Notes: generated from the letters alone by a model not told the origin. A stretch of 64,000 bases of DNA from Clostridium sp. Marseille-P2415 (GCF_900155545.1 NZ_LT732526.1:1060986-1124985); one strand, 5' to 3'; numbered from the stretch's first letter, positions 51,755 through 60,966 are shown. Numbers and translations are program-made.

Positions 51755-53362
51755 TCACGAATACAGTTTCCGGTATTCATTTGGCTTTAATCCGGAATAT
51801 CTGGTAAAGCCCTTGGTAAAATACTTTACATCGCTGTACCCCACTTCTCCGCATACCGATGCCACACTCAGATTCGTTTCTTTTAACAGATTTTTCGCCT
51901 GTTCCATCCGGACCTCAGACAAAAATTCCAGAAAATTCTTTCCTGTTTCCTTTTTAAACAGGGAGCTGAAATACGTGGGATTGAATCCGGCCACTTCACT
52001 GACGTCTTCCAGAGTAATGGCTTCCTTGTAATGATCTTTGATGTATTTCTTCGCAATCCGGATCGGACGGTTATCCTCCTGCATTTTTCCGGCTACTGCC
52101 TTATCGTAGGAGGCGGCGATTTCTTTCATGAGATAGCGCAGAACCTCTTTCGCGGACGCACAAAATTCTACTCCCTGGTTAAACCGTTCAATGAAACTCT
52201 GTTCAATGGAAATTTTATGATTTTTCATAAAAAAGAGGTATAGGTTGCAGACCTCCCGGCACATCTGCAGGATTTCATGCCCGGTCACATCCGGCTGCTC
52301 CAAAAGCTCGGAATTCAGCTTCATCAGGCAATCATCTACCTGTTTACGGTCCAGGCTTTCCAGTGCAGCATTCATGTTCTGGTTGAACTGGGTAAACCAC
52401 TCGCTTGATGCCAGGTTGCAGGAGCTTCGAAGCTCCCCCTCCAGAAGCTTTCCGTTCCCCGCAACCAGCCGCTGTTCCACCAGATACCGGGCAGACTTAA
52501 GCGACAGGCGAAGCTTACTTAAATCGCATACCGGTGTTCCAAAACCGATCGTCACTCGCAGGCCTTTCAGAATGGATTCCAGTACAGCAAGCTCATTTAA
52601 GATAATTTTGCACTGTCTTCGGATGACTTTCTTTTTTTCTTCTTCATAATTCAGAAATATGTAGATGTGACTGTTTTCCACATACAATTCCCAGTCATAC
52701 ACCTGGCCTTTCAGCATCTGTTCTGTGATCTGAGTTGTCTTTTCTGTCAGAAATTCCAGATTTTTCTCATCAGGCATGAAAATTCCATCAAATTTCACAC
52801 AAATAATCTGGAAGCATCCGGGCTTCAGCTGATAATAATACTGCTTACTGATCTCTTCTAAGCCCCAACAGTCCTGTTCCCTCCATTCCCGGTACAGAAC
52901 ATTGGAAAACCAGGTGGTGCGCAGCCGCTCTGCATCGCTTTTTCTTGCAAGCCGGACCCGTTCCTCATAGGTCAGCTGTTCATTTCTTTCATGATATCTT
53001 CCTTTGATCTTTTGGAGAGTCTCCATCAGCTCCTGTTTTTTTATCGGTTTCAGCAAATAATCGCTGACCCCGTATTTAATCGCTGTTTGGGCATATTCGA
53101 AATGACGGTAACCGCTGATGATCACAAACTCCACATTCAAATTCAGTTCCCGTGTTTTCTTAACCAGTTCCAACCCGTCATAGCCCGGCATCCGGATATC
53201 GGTGATCACCACATCCGGAGAAAGCGCTTCTATCATTTCAAGCGCCTGGGTCCCGTTCTCTGCTACCCCGGCAAGCCCCATCCCCAGTGCCTGCCAGTCG
53301 ATCAGCTTTTCAATCAGCTGACAGATTTTTTCTTCATCATCCGCTATCAGTACTTTCAACAT
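51755..53362 (-). CDS. YesN-type response regulator with AraC DNA-binding domain
   Basis: Receiver domain with IADDEEKI and phospho-acceptor Asp in VVITDIRMPGYDG (about residue 54). A long middle region follows (about 130-420), then the AraC-type double helix-turn-helix (ITLEDVSEVAGFNPTYFSSL, then VGYSDVKYFTKGFTRYSGL). 535 residues. The ATG at 53362 (MLKVLIADDE) is chosen, since the longer frame adds no receiver homology. Expected to activate the rbsA promoter. Confidence 0.92.
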   Translation of the reverse strand: MLKVLIADDEEKICQLIEKLIDWQALGMGLAGVAENGTQALEMIEALSPDVVITDIRMPGYDGLELVKKTRELNLNVEFVIISGYRHFEYAQTAIKYGVSDYLLKPIKKQELMETLQKIKGRYHERNEQLTYEERVRLARKSDAERLRTTWFSNVLYREWREQDCWGLEEISKQYYYQLKPGCFQIICVKFDGIFMPDEKNLEFLTEKTTQITEQMLKGQVYDWELYVENSHIYIFLNYEEEKKKVIRRQCKIILNELAVLESILKGLRVTIGFGTPVCDLSKLRLSLKSARYLVEQRLVAGNGKLLEGELRSSCNLASSEWFTQFNQNMNAALESLDRKQVDDCLMKLNSELLEQPDVTGHEILQMCREVCNLYLFFMKNHKISIEQSFIERFNQGVEFCASAKEVLRYLMKEIAASYDKAVAGKMQEDNRPIRIAKKYIKDHYKEAITLEDVSEVAGFNPTYFSSLFKKETGKNFLEFLSEVRMEQAKNLLKETNLSVASVCGEVGYSDVKYFTKGFTRYSGLKPNEYRKLYS

Positions 53363-53423
53363 GATCCTCCCCCTGTCATCCCTCTGTTCTGATGCCATTA
53401 TATCATGTCCGGCTTGCTTCCGT

Positions 53424-53822
53424 TCAATATGCACAGCCTGAGACCAGTACTACGTTGGTATATCCCGTAAATTCCCCTGTCAGGATGATCGCCTTGGCCC
53501 CCTCAGTGATCTTTTTTAATTCCTTATGGGGTACATACTCCACCGGAATGCCCTTCGGCAGAAGAGTCAACGCCTTTTCATGAAGTCCGGGACTTACTAA
53601 AAGAGCTTCTTCTGCAAATATGGCTTTTTCCGTTACAATATACTTTTCTATTTCTTCCAGCACTTCCAGATAAGAGGGACTTCCCGGCTTCCAGCCTAAA
53701 TCCACCCGTTCCACTCCCTTCGGAATGGGAAGTCCGGCATCCCCTATCACCAGCATATCCATATGCCTGAGCTCTGCCATAACCCTTGCTAACTGAGGGT
53801 GTAAAATTCCTGTTTTTAACAT
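53424..53822 (-). CDS. rbsD: D-ribose pyranase
   Basis: Interconverts the pyranose and furanose forms of ribose so that ribokinase can use it. MLKTGILHPQLARVMAELRH and VIGDAGLPIP with the conserved His and Asp; C-terminal ILTGEFTGYTNVVLVSGCAY. 132 residues. The start overlaps the rbsK stop by seven bases, so it is translationally coupled. Confidence 0.95.
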   Translation of the reverse strand: MLKTGILHPQLARVMAELRHMDMLVIGDAGLPIPKGVERVDLGWKPGSPSYLEVLEEIEKYIVTEKAIFAEEALLVSPGLHEKALTLLPKGIPVEYVPHKELKKITEGAKAIILTGEFTGYTNVVLVSGCAY

Positions 53823-54757
53823 GACTCTTCCTCCTCCTGCTTTCTGATGAATGAATCAATTTCTTCCCGGTCAGGCATGGCCGGGGTTGTTCCGATTCTC
53901 TGTACTGAAATAGCTGCTACTGCATTGGCAAAGGCTGCGGCCTCCCATAAGTCCTTTCCCTCTGCCAGGGCGGCCACCAGACCGCCGTTAAACGCATCCC
54001 CCGCACCGGTCGTATCAACTGCATTGACCCGGTAAGCAGGCAGGAGACCCCTTTTCTCAGGAGTTGCAAGGTAAACTCCTTTTCCGCCCATGGTAATCAG
54101 TACATTTTTGACCCCTTTTTCAAAAAAGCAGTCCGCAGCTCTCCCGGCGTTTTTTTCCCCATCTACCGGTATCCCGGTTAATATCCCGGCTTCCACCTCA
54201 TTGGGCGTGAGCAGATCCACCCTGCTTAAAATGCCGTCACTGACCGGCTGCACAGGGGCCGTATTTAAAATGATCTTTACGCCCTTCTCATATGCAATAT
54301 CAATCACTTTTTCTACGGAAGAAATATTGGTTTCCAACTGAGTCAACAGATAATCCGATTGATCCAGCAGGTCTGAAATGGATTCCACTTCCTCGTCTGA
54401 AATCGTACCACATGCACCCAGAATGACAACAATTTCGTTCTGGCTGGTGTTTTCATCTACCATGATCAGCGCACTGCCTGTTTCCGTCTTACGGGTATGG
54501 AATATCCGTCCGGCATCCATTCCCAGCTTCTTCATGGTATTTAACGCCACATCTGCGAATGCATCCTCTCCGAGCTTCGTTACCATGGTCACATCAGCTC
54601 CCGCTTTATGGGCGGCCACCCCCTGGTTGAACCCCTTGCCCCCGGGACCCATTTTAAAAACACTTCCCTTAACGGTTTCACCCGGAACCGGAAGATGGGG
54701 GCATCTTCCCATCAGATCCACTACAAAGCTTCCAAAAACTGTTACCTTTTTCCCCAT
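53816..54757 (-). CDS. rbsK: Ribokinase
   Basis: Phosphorylates ribose to ribose 5-phosphate; PfkB family. N-terminal GSFVVDLMGRCPHLPVPGETV and GGKGFNQGVAAHKAGADV. Catalytic motif DTTGAGDAFNGGLVAAL. 313 residues, AAAAGGGTC before the ATG. Preceded by the 44-bp palindrome operator. Confidence 0.95.
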   Translation of the reverse strand: MGKKVTVFGSFVVDLMGRCPHLPVPGETVKGSVFKMGPGGKGFNQGVAAHKAGADVTMVTKLGEDAFADVALNTMKKLGMDAGRIFHTRKTETGSALIMVDENTSQNEIVVILGACGTISDEEVESISDLLDQSDYLLTQLETNISSVEKVIDIAYEKGVKIILNTAPVQPVSDGILSRVDLLTPNEVEAGILTGIPVDGEKNAGRAADCFFEKGVKNVLITMGGKGVYLATPEKRGLLPAYRVNAVDTTGAGDAFNGGLVAALAEGKDLWEAAAFANAVAAISVQRIGTTPAMPDREEIDSFIRKQEEEESC

Positions 54758-54773
54758 GACCCTTTTCCTTTCC

Positions 54774-54817
54774 TTTTAATCCGTAATAAGTAACCGGTTA
54801 CTTATTACGGATTAAAA
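54774..54817. promoter_or_regulatory. 44-bp perfect palindrome, probable RbsR operator before rbsK
   Basis: Two 22-base halves are exact reverse complements. The centre is GTAACCGGTTAC, the same core as the palindrome in front of rbsR. The arms run outward through TTATTACGGATT to TTTTAA/TTAAAA. No T-run follows, so it is not a simple terminator; it lies 17 bases ahead of the rbsK start and would block transcription when bound. Confidence 0.85.
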
Positions 54818-54836
54818 TAGGCTGCTAACCTGCATC

Positions 54837-55850
54837 CTATTTTATTGTTTCTGATCCGCGAAGCACCACCTGATACGGAACAAAGATTTTTCTGCCGGAG
54901 CTTTTGCTCTCCTTATGGGACAGTTTATCCATCAGCATTGCCATTGCTTCATATCCCTGCTTCTTTGCATCCCGCTCAATGGCAGAAAGCCTGTAGTCAA
55001 TGATCTTAAGGGATTCTATCTGGTCAAATCCTACCATTGAGATATCCCTGCCGATCTTCAGCTTCTGTTCCGTGAGATACTTAAGCACTCCCAGACTGGT
55101 CTGGTTATTGGAGGCAAAAATCGCGGTCGGCGGGTCCGGAAGCTCCAGCAATTCTTTTGTCCGCTCATATGCCTTGATGATCTTAAAATCTCCGGATACA
55201 ATATACTCTTCCTTAAGCTCAATCCCATAATCCCTTAGGGCTGCCTTATACCCTTTTAACCGGTCCTTACCCGGCATAGAGGTACTGGGACCTGTAATGA
55301 CCGCGATCTTACGGTGACCGGAATGGATCAACGCTTCCACTCCTTTATAAGCAGCGGCATCATTCTCTATAAAAACCCCATCCAGATTGGAATTTTTGAT
55401 ATCACGGTCAACCAGAACTACCGGAATCCCCTTGTTTTCAAATTGTATCAGTTTATCCCGAGTCGCCATATCAAGTTCAGAAATGGGGGTTATCAGTAAA
55501 CCGGAAAGTCTTTGGCTTTCTGCCACCTGAAGGCACTGATGCTCTCTTTCCTGCATTTCACCCGTATCGAACAAAACAATGCTGTACTGGTTATTGGCTG
55601 CCATCTCTCCCATTCCGCTTATAATGCCGGAAAAAAATTCATTGGCTATATCCGGAACAATGACCCCGATGCTGGAAGAGTCACGGATGCTCAGGCTTCT
55701 TGCTATGGCGTTCGGTACGAAATCCGCTTCTTCAATCGCTGCTAAAACTTTCTGCTTCGTTTCATCTTTCACGTATCCGGAATCATTAATCACCCTGGAC
55801 ACGGTTGCAGAGGAAACTCCCGCCTTTTTGGCAATATCCCGTATATTCAT
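54837..55850 (-). CDS. rbsR: LacI-family repressor, probable RbsR
   Basis: HTH at the N-terminus (NIRDIAKKAGVSSATVSRVIN) followed by a hinge (PNAIARSLS) and a periplasmic-binding-protein-like effector domain. 337 residues. It precedes rbsK on the same strand and two palindromes with the core GTAACCGGTTAC flank the gene, so it probably represses itself and rbsKD in the absence of ribose or ribose phosphate. Confidence 0.9.
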   Translation of the reverse strand: MNIRDIAKKAGVSSATVSRVINDSGYVKDETKQKVLAAIEEADFVPNAIARSLSIRDSSSIGVIVPDIANEFFSGIISGMGEMAANNQYSIVLFDTGEMQEREHQCLQVAESQRLSGLLITPISELDMATRDKLIQFENKGIPVVLVDRDIKNSNLDGVFIENDAAAYKGVEALIHSGHRKIAVITGPSTSMPGKDRLKGYKAALRDYGIELKEEYIVSGDFKIIKAYERTKELLELPDPPTAIFASNNQTSLGVLKYLTEQKLKIGRDISMVGFDQIESLKIIDYRLSAIERDAKKQGYEAMAMLMDKLSHKESKSSGRKIFVPYQVVLRGSETIK

Positions 55851-55864
55851 GACAAATCTCCTTT

Positions 55865-55880
55865 ATGTAACCGGTTACAT
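55865..55880. promoter_or_regulatory. 16-bp palindromic operator before rbsR
   Basis: ATGTAACCGGTTACAT, a perfect palindrome sharing the 12-base core GTAACCGGTTAC with the site at 54774. It lies between the -10 box and the start codon, so binding gives autorepression. Confidence 0.85.
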
Positions 55881-55885
55881 GTATG

Positions 55886-55914
55886 ATATTAACATATTAT
55901 GCAGCCAATGTAAA
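55886..55914 (-). promoter_or_regulatory. sigma-A promoter of rbsR
   Basis: TTTACA (55909-55914), 17 bases, TAATAT (55886-55891) on the minus strand; the operator begins within ten bases of the -10 box. Confidence 0.7.
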
Positions 55915-55955
55915 GTTATTTTGTTATTTTTTACAATATTTTGCGAAGCGTACCA

Positions 55956-56001
55956 TAAAAAACAGAAAATACTGCCAGGAAGCAAAGAAATGCCTGGCAG
56001 T
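55956..56001 (-). terminator. Terminator of the PTS operon
   Basis: ACTGCCAGG/CCTGGCAGT stem followed on the minus strand by TATTTTCTGTTTTTT, about 60 bases after the EIIA stop. Confidence 0.85.
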
Positions 56002-56063
56002 ACATCATTAAGATTTATTCGGAGATTTATGCTCCTCCTCTTGTGTAAATTTTATTATGTGAT

Positions 56064-56513
56064 TTATGAGAATGCTTTCAGCAGCTCCTCATAGCTTTTT
56101 GCTGTCTGCAGCTTTTCCAGGGTCCCGTTATTCCCAAGCTTTCCGGCCAGTTCGGAAATCAGGCGAAGATGATCCTTCGCTCCTTCACTGTCTGACGGAA
56201 CTGCAAATAAAAAGAACAAATACGATGGTTCTCCGTCATAGGATTCCCATTCTATCATATGTTCCGTTCTTCCCACGGCAATGCCCACTTTACCGACTGA
56301 ATCGGATTTTCCATGGGGAATGGCAACGTGATTGCCAATCCCCGTGATGCCTTCACACTCTCTTAAGTAAACATCCTTTAAATATCCTTCCAGATTATCA
56401 ATATAGCCCGCCTCTTTAAGAAGTCCGGCCAAATGCCTTAATACCTCGTCTTTATTCGTCACTTTCATATTCAGATCAATGACTCTTTGATCCAGAATCT
56501 CTTTTACAGCCAT
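56064..56513 (-). CDS. PTS fructose-family EIIA domain protein
   Basis: Phosphocarrier of the fructose/mannitol type EIIA (PTS_EIIA_2). Phospho-His in HVAIPHGKSDSV, with family segment ITGIGNHVAIPHG. 149 residues. Ends the operon after the PRD regulator. It would pass phosphate from HPr to the EIIB encoded upstream. Confidence 0.93.
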   Translation of the reverse strand: MAVKEILDQRVIDLNMKVTNKDEVLRHLAGLLKEAGYIDNLEGYLKDVYLRECEGITGIGNHVAIPHGKSDSVGKVGIAVGRTEHMIEWESYDGEPSYLFFLFAVPSDSEGAKDHLRLISELAGKLGNNGTLEKLQTAKSYEELLKAFS

Positions 56514-56524
56514 AGGCTCACTCC

Positions 56525-58492
56525 TTATCGAATAAAATATTGATATATTTCCAATGCAGAATTCAGGTTTTTCATGATTTCCATATTTTCCTCCTTTTCC
56601 GTCAGCAGTAAAAAATCTTTATAGAACTGTTTCGTCCTTCTGATCTCATAATTAGAAGTCATCTTTACTGCCAGTAAAAAAACCACATCTACCAGATCGC
56701 CGGACCATTCCATGGGCTGGTCTAAGACAGCCACCGCAATCCTGGATTCGTTAACCTCCATCATATTTCCGTGAGGGATTGCAATTCCATGTCCAATGCC
56801 GGTAGCAGTTGCCTTTTCACGGTCGTATACACTTTCCAGATATTTAGAAGTGACATCCCCCTTCTCCTCCAGCCTCTTTACCATCTGCTTAAGCAGATCA
56901 TCCTTATTTGCCGCACATGGCTGAAAGAAAATCAGATCCACATCAAACAGCTGATGACATAAATTATGAAAACGGAAGGTAGGGGATGGGATGTTTTTTC
57001 TCATCTCTTTTACCTTTTTCCTGACATTTTCCACATTATCTTCTGACATCCTGTCCCCGATCATAACAATCCTGGGATCAGCCTTGTTTAAAGGAACAGA
57101 GCTGATGATCAGGTCCACATCCGGGTACTGGGAAATCTTAAAATCGTGATTGCTTACCGCCTTTATGTCTGCAATTTCCGGTATGCTGTATTTTATCATT
57201 TCCATGATCAGCTGACTGGAAGCAAGCCCCTGCTGGCTGACCATAAGAGCCATAAGCGGCTGGTCTTTTTTCATACGGATAAGCGAAGCCTGTATATAAA
57301 GGGCAATCCCTGCCAGTTCATCCTCAGTGACCTGGACTCCATAATACTCTTCAAACAGATTGCTGGTCGACCAGGTCGCCAGAAATGTCTGTTTATACTC
57401 ACTTTTCACATACTTGCTGATGCTTTCCGACGTGGTAGTGGAATATTTCATCCGGAAAATCGCAGACCGCATATGGATTAACAGGCTCTCATACAGCGTC
57501 TTATCGGATGATATATCCACATCCAGAACGGAATCTATGGTCTCAATAACAAGTTTTACAAAATGGTTCAAATCTTTATCGTACTGCCTGGTATATTCCT
57601 CATCCCCTAAACAGGAAAAGCCTTCAATCTTTCTTGCCGATAATAACAGCACGGACAGCAGTCTCACATCATCCGGAAGGATTTTTATCCGGTATTCCGC
57701 CCCGATCCTCTGATATATGGATTCTGCAAACGAATATTCGTTGTAATGCTGGACCTCATCTTCTTCTCCCTGACCGAACCTGTTTTTCCCCCCGGTAAAG
57801 CTTCTGGACAGGGATAAGCAGGTCATGATCCAGACCATATTAAACGAGATATCCGCCAGCTCGATTCTCCATGCATTTTCCGCATCTACGATAATTTTCC
57901 GGATACGGTAAACATCAACTCCCGGTGCATAGGTACCGAGAAGCGCTTCCATAATTTCCGGCATCATATAAAGAATATAGTCTTTAATAGCTATCCGGTA
58001 GTTGTATTCATCGCCGGCAATGCAGATTCCTTTATTCCGGACAGATGTTATCTGCAGATTGCGTTTTTCAAACCAGGGGGAAACTTTCTTAAGCATATTG
58101 GCAACCGTCGGCGGACTTAAATAAAGACTTTCCGCAAGCTTCTGCATGGTAATGATCTCTCCCGGCTTCAGTTTTAAAAGTTTACCGGTAAGCTGACGGT
58201 TCCGGTTATCCATAGCAGCGGAGAAATCCGTGTCGTTTGAATCGCAGACCTTTTCTTTTATGGCTTCCAGCTGCCCCTTGGAACAATCCAGCCAGATTCC
58301 TGTTCCCTGTTTCTTTTTTATACTCCCTAAATCACTGTTTTCCATCCAGTCGTTTAACTGATTGATTTTGGTTCTTAATGTCTTCTCAGATAATCCCACA
58401 CTATCTGCAAGCTGTACTATGGTATATGTCCTTCCGGAAAGAAGGCATTTGAGTATCCGGTTGTAATATAATGAGTTCTTATCCTGCTTCAA
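56525..58492 (-). CDS. PRD-domain transcriptional regulator with EIIB- and EIIA-like domains
   Basis: MtlR/LicR-type regulator of PTS operons (655 residues). N-terminal HTH (TIVQLADSVGLSEKTLRTKIN) and a second HTH (MQKLAESLYLSPPTVANMLKK), then two PRD domains (about residues 190-400), an EIIB-like domain whose expected Cys position reads SQQGLAS, and a C-terminal EIIA domain with HGIAIPHGN. Starts with TTG after GAGGTGG. Its activity would be set by phosphorylation of PRD and EIIA histidines; the target is probably the promoter region 60967-61112. Confidence 0.88.
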   Translation of the reverse strand: MKQDKNSLYYNRILKCLLSGRTYTIVQLADSVGLSEKTLRTKINQLNDWMENSDLGSIKKKQGTGIWLDCSKGQLEAIKEKVCDSNDTDFSAAMDNRNRQLTGKLLKLKPGEIITMQKLAESLYLSPPTVANMLKKVSPWFEKRNLQITSVRNKGICIAGDEYNYRIAIKDYILYMMPEIMEALLGTYAPGVDVYRIRKIIVDAENAWRIELADISFNMVWIMTCLSLSRSFTGGKNRFGQGEEDEVQHYNEYSFAESIYQRIGAEYRIKILPDDVRLLSVLLLSARKIEGFSCLGDEEYTRQYDKDLNHFVKLVIETIDSVLDVDISSDKTLYESLLIHMRSAIFRMKYSTTTSESISKYVKSEYKQTFLATWSTSNLFEEYYGVQVTEDELAGIALYIQASLIRMKKDQPLMALMVSQQGLASSQLIMEMIKYSIPEIADIKAVSNHDFKISQYPDVDLIISSVPLNKADPRIVMIGDRMSEDNVENVRKKVKEMRKNIPSPTFRFHNLCHQLFDVDLIFFQPCAANKDDLLKQMVKRLEEKGDVTSKYLESVYDREKATATGIGHGIAIPHGNMMEVNESRIAVAVLDQPMEWSGDLVDVVFLLAVKMTSNYEIRRTKQFYKDFLLLTEKEENMEIMKNLNSALEIYQYFIR

Positions 58493-58516
58493 ATTACCAC
58501 CTCAATCTTTTAAAAG

Positions 58517-58584
58517 GGCGGCAGTGGTCAAGCCGTTGCACTGCCGCGGTAACCGGAGAAACCCGCAAAGCGGGTTTCTCCCGG
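58517..58584. repeat. Double-hairpin intergenic repeat, copy 2
   Basis: Hairpin 1: GCGGCAGTG/CACTGCCGC (58518-58547). Hairpin 2: GAGAAACCCGC/GCGGGTTTCTC (58555-58580). The reverse complement aligns to 15927-15975. Placed between the aldolase and the PRD regulator; could also partly terminate or protect the transcript. Confidence 0.75.
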
Positions 58585-58594
58585 TTTCGTCGTA

Positions 58595-59479
58595 TCATTC
58601 ATATCCAACCTGTCTGGCTTCTCCGTAATAAAATTGTCCGCTGGAACCGATAATCTTCATATAATCTTTTACAAACTGCTTAATCCCCGCCTCAGCAGCC
58701 ATACATAAATGCATGTAATCCAGATTCGGATCCTGTTTAAGCGCTTCCAGCATGGCTTTTTTCCCTGCATCAAAAGCATCGGTACATACATTGATCTTAT
58801 TGATCCCTCCGGCAACAGCCTTCTTTAAGTTTTCTTCTCCTGAACCGGAACCCCCGTGAAGGACCAATGGCATTTTCAGGGTTTCCTTTAACTGATGAAG
58901 GCGCTCAAAATCCAGTTTCGGTATTTTCCCTTTCGGATATGCACCGTGAGCCGTACCAACCGCAACAGCCAGAGCGTCCACATTGGTTCTTTCCACAAAG
59001 TCCAGGGCCTGGTTTGGATCTGTATATAAATCCACATCCGTATCATCGGAATTTACAGCCTGTCCCACATGGCCTAATTCTCCCTCTACCGAGCATCCCA
59101 TACCATGAGCCAGGGCGCTTATAATGGCTGTCCGTTTTACATTTTCCTCGTATGGAAGGGAGGAACCGTCAAACATAACATTGGTGAACCCCCGGTTAAT
59201 GCAATCAGCAATCACATAAAAGTCCGCCCCATGGTCCAGATTAAGCGCTACCGGAACGTGAACTCTGGAAGCCAGTTCCCTGATTACCGGAAGCATTTCC
59301 TCCGCATGGGCATGATTTTTCATCTGTCCGGGCCCAAACTGTATGATAATTGGGGACTGTTCTTCCTCTGCAGCCATAATCCCCGCCCGGGCCATTTCGA
59401 TGTTGATGCTGTTCATTGCCATAACACCATAATATTTTTTATTTGCATCGTCAAGAATTGCCTTCATAGATACCAGCAT
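58595..59479 (-). CDS. Class II (zinc) aldolase, fructose/tagatose-bisphosphate type
   Basis: Cleaves a ketose bisphosphate (or a ketose monophosphate) to a triose phosphate and a second carbonyl compound. Zn ligands in NLDHGADFY and VGTAHGAYP, HGGSGSG phosphate loop, VEGELGHVG. 294 residues. Located inside a PTS operon with no kinase, so the exact substrate is open; fba, gatY and kbaY are all possible. Confidence 0.88.
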   Translation of the reverse strand: MLVSMKAILDDANKKYYGVMAMNSINIEMARAGIMAAEEEQSPIIIQFGPGQMKNHAHAEEMLPVIRELASRVHVPVALNLDHGADFYVIADCINRGFTNVMFDGSSLPYEENVKRTAIISALAHGMGCSVEGELGHVGQAVNSDDTDVDLYTDPNQALDFVERTNVDALAVAVGTAHGAYPKGKIPKLDFERLHQLKETLKMPLVLHGGSGSGEENLKKAVAGGINKINVCTDAFDAGKKAMLEALKQDPNLDYMHLCMAAEAGIKQFVKDYMKIIGSSGQFYYGEARQVGYE

Positions 59480-59512
59480 AATTTCTGTCCTTTCTTTGCG
59501 GATACTTTAAGA

Positions 59513-60619
59513 TTATTGGATCTGAATATCCAGATCAATATCCAAGTCCTCTTCTTTCCCCCCGGTTCCTTCCTGATCCGGTCTCTTGATTCCTGCATAA
59601 ATAACGCCTGTCACGACCGATCCGATTACAAGAGCAATCAGGAACCACAACGGATTTTTCATCATCGGCACGACGAAGATACCTCCATGACCTGCCACTG
59701 ACTCACATCCCATACCTACTGCAATGGCCCCTGCGACCGCAGAACCGATCATGCAGCTTGGAATGACCCTTACCGGATCTGCCGCTGCAAATGGAAGTAC
59801 GCCTTCTGTAATAAAGCAAAGCCCCATAGGAAATGCTGTTTTTGCAGTTTCCAGTTCAACCTTGGTGAATTTATTTTTTCTCATTAAGGTAGCAATAAAA
59901 ATACCGATTGGAGGCGTCATTCCTCCGATGATCTTAGCGGCCATAGGTCCATAGATTCCATCTGTTCCCAATGCATTTGCTGCCATGGAAGCCGTTTTAT
60001 TTACCGGCCCGCCTAAATCAAATCCCATGCAGGCACCGATGACTCCGCCGATAACAGCTTTAGCCCCGCCGTTTAAGGAGATGATCCATTGCTGGAATAC
60101 GTTCATGATGAAAGACAATGGTATGGAGAATACACACAGGAAAATCATTCCGCATATAAACGTGGAAAGGACCGGTATGAACATGACCGGCATCAGGCCT
60201 TCACACCACTTCGGCATTTTCCAGGTTTTCATCCAGTTCACAAATGCCCCGATGATAAATGCCATGAGCAGTCCGCCAAGGAAACCCGCTTTCGACTGAG
60301 CCGAACAATAGCCAATTACAATGCCCGGGACGATACCGGGACGTCCGGCTATGGAATAGGCCACACCTGCAGTCATAACTGCTACGGCAAAATCCATTGC
60401 AATGGAACCCAGTTTATTAACTCCCCACCAGAATCCAATCCAGGTAAAAGGATTTAAATTGGAAAATGGTGTAGCCCCCGCTTCCACTGCACTTCCAATG
60501 TCATATCCGCCGAATCCCTTTGCCAGTGCCGATAAAATACCGCCGCATACAACGATTGGGATCATGTAGGATATGCCTGTCATAACATGCTTTTTAATTT
60601 CAAATTTCTGTTTTGCCAT
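59513..60619 (-). CDS. PTS fructose-family EIIC permease
   Basis: Membrane domain that imports the sugar while EIIB phosphorylates it. About nine helices; contains GRPGIVPGIVIGYCSAQSKA and GFDLGGPVNKTASMAAN, which are the fructose EIIC signatures. 368 residues. ATG with AAGGGGG seven bases upstream. Confidence 0.93.
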   Translation of the reverse strand: MAKQKFEIKKHVMTGISYMIPIVVCGGILSALAKGFGGYDIGSAVEAGATPFSNLNPFTWIGFWWGVNKLGSIAMDFAVAVMTAGVAYSIAGRPGIVPGIVIGYCSAQSKAGFLGGLLMAFIIGAFVNWMKTWKMPKWCEGLMPVMFIPVLSTFICGMIFLCVFSIPLSFIMNVFQQWIISLNGGAKAVIGGVIGACMGFDLGGPVNKTASMAANALGTDGIYGPMAAKIIGGMTPPIGIFIATLMRKNKFTKVELETAKTAFPMGLCFITEGVLPFAAADPVRVIPSCMIGSAVAGAIAVGMGCESVAGHGGIFVVPMMKNPLWFLIALVIGSVVTGVIYAGIKRPDQEGTGGKEEDLDIDLDIQIQ

Positions 60620-60657
60620 TTGTTTACCCCCTTCGGATAAGGTTGATTCTCCTTTTA

Positions 60658-60966
60658 TTACTTTCCAAGCTTCTCGTGAATTTTTGAAATCACGCCTTTT
60701 GGAGATTTCATAATCATACTGATTGGAATGTCGACAACTGCCTTACCTGCAAAACGTTCTTTATTGACCCGTATATCTGCGGCAATCAATATTACATCCG
60801 CATCTTTGATTTCTTCCGGCATCAGCTCATTTTCCACACCGATCGATCCCTGTGTTTCTACCTTAATGAAATCCCCCATTTCCTTCGCGGCATTTTCCAG
60901 CTTTTCTTTTGCAATGTACGTATGCGCAATGCCTGCTGTGCATGCTGTGATTGCCAGAATCTTCAT
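60658..60966 (-). CDS. PTS fructose-family EIIB protein
   Basis: Phosphorylated on Cys9 in ITACTAGIAHTYIAKE. The family normally has CPTGIAHTYMA; the change to CTAGIAHTYIA is conservative. 102 residues. First gene of the operon EIIB-EIIC-aldolase-PRD-EIIA. Confidence 0.93.
   Translation of the reverse strand: MKILAITACTAGIAHTYIAKEKLENAAKEMGDFIKVETQGSIGVENELMPEEIKDADVILIAADIRVNKERFAGKAVVDIPISMIMKSPKGVISKIHEKLGK

Noticed and set aside
54837..55850. CcpA considered instead of RbsR for the LacI-family gene
   Set aside because: The gene is adjacent to rbsK and flanked by its own matching palindromes, which fits a local repressor.
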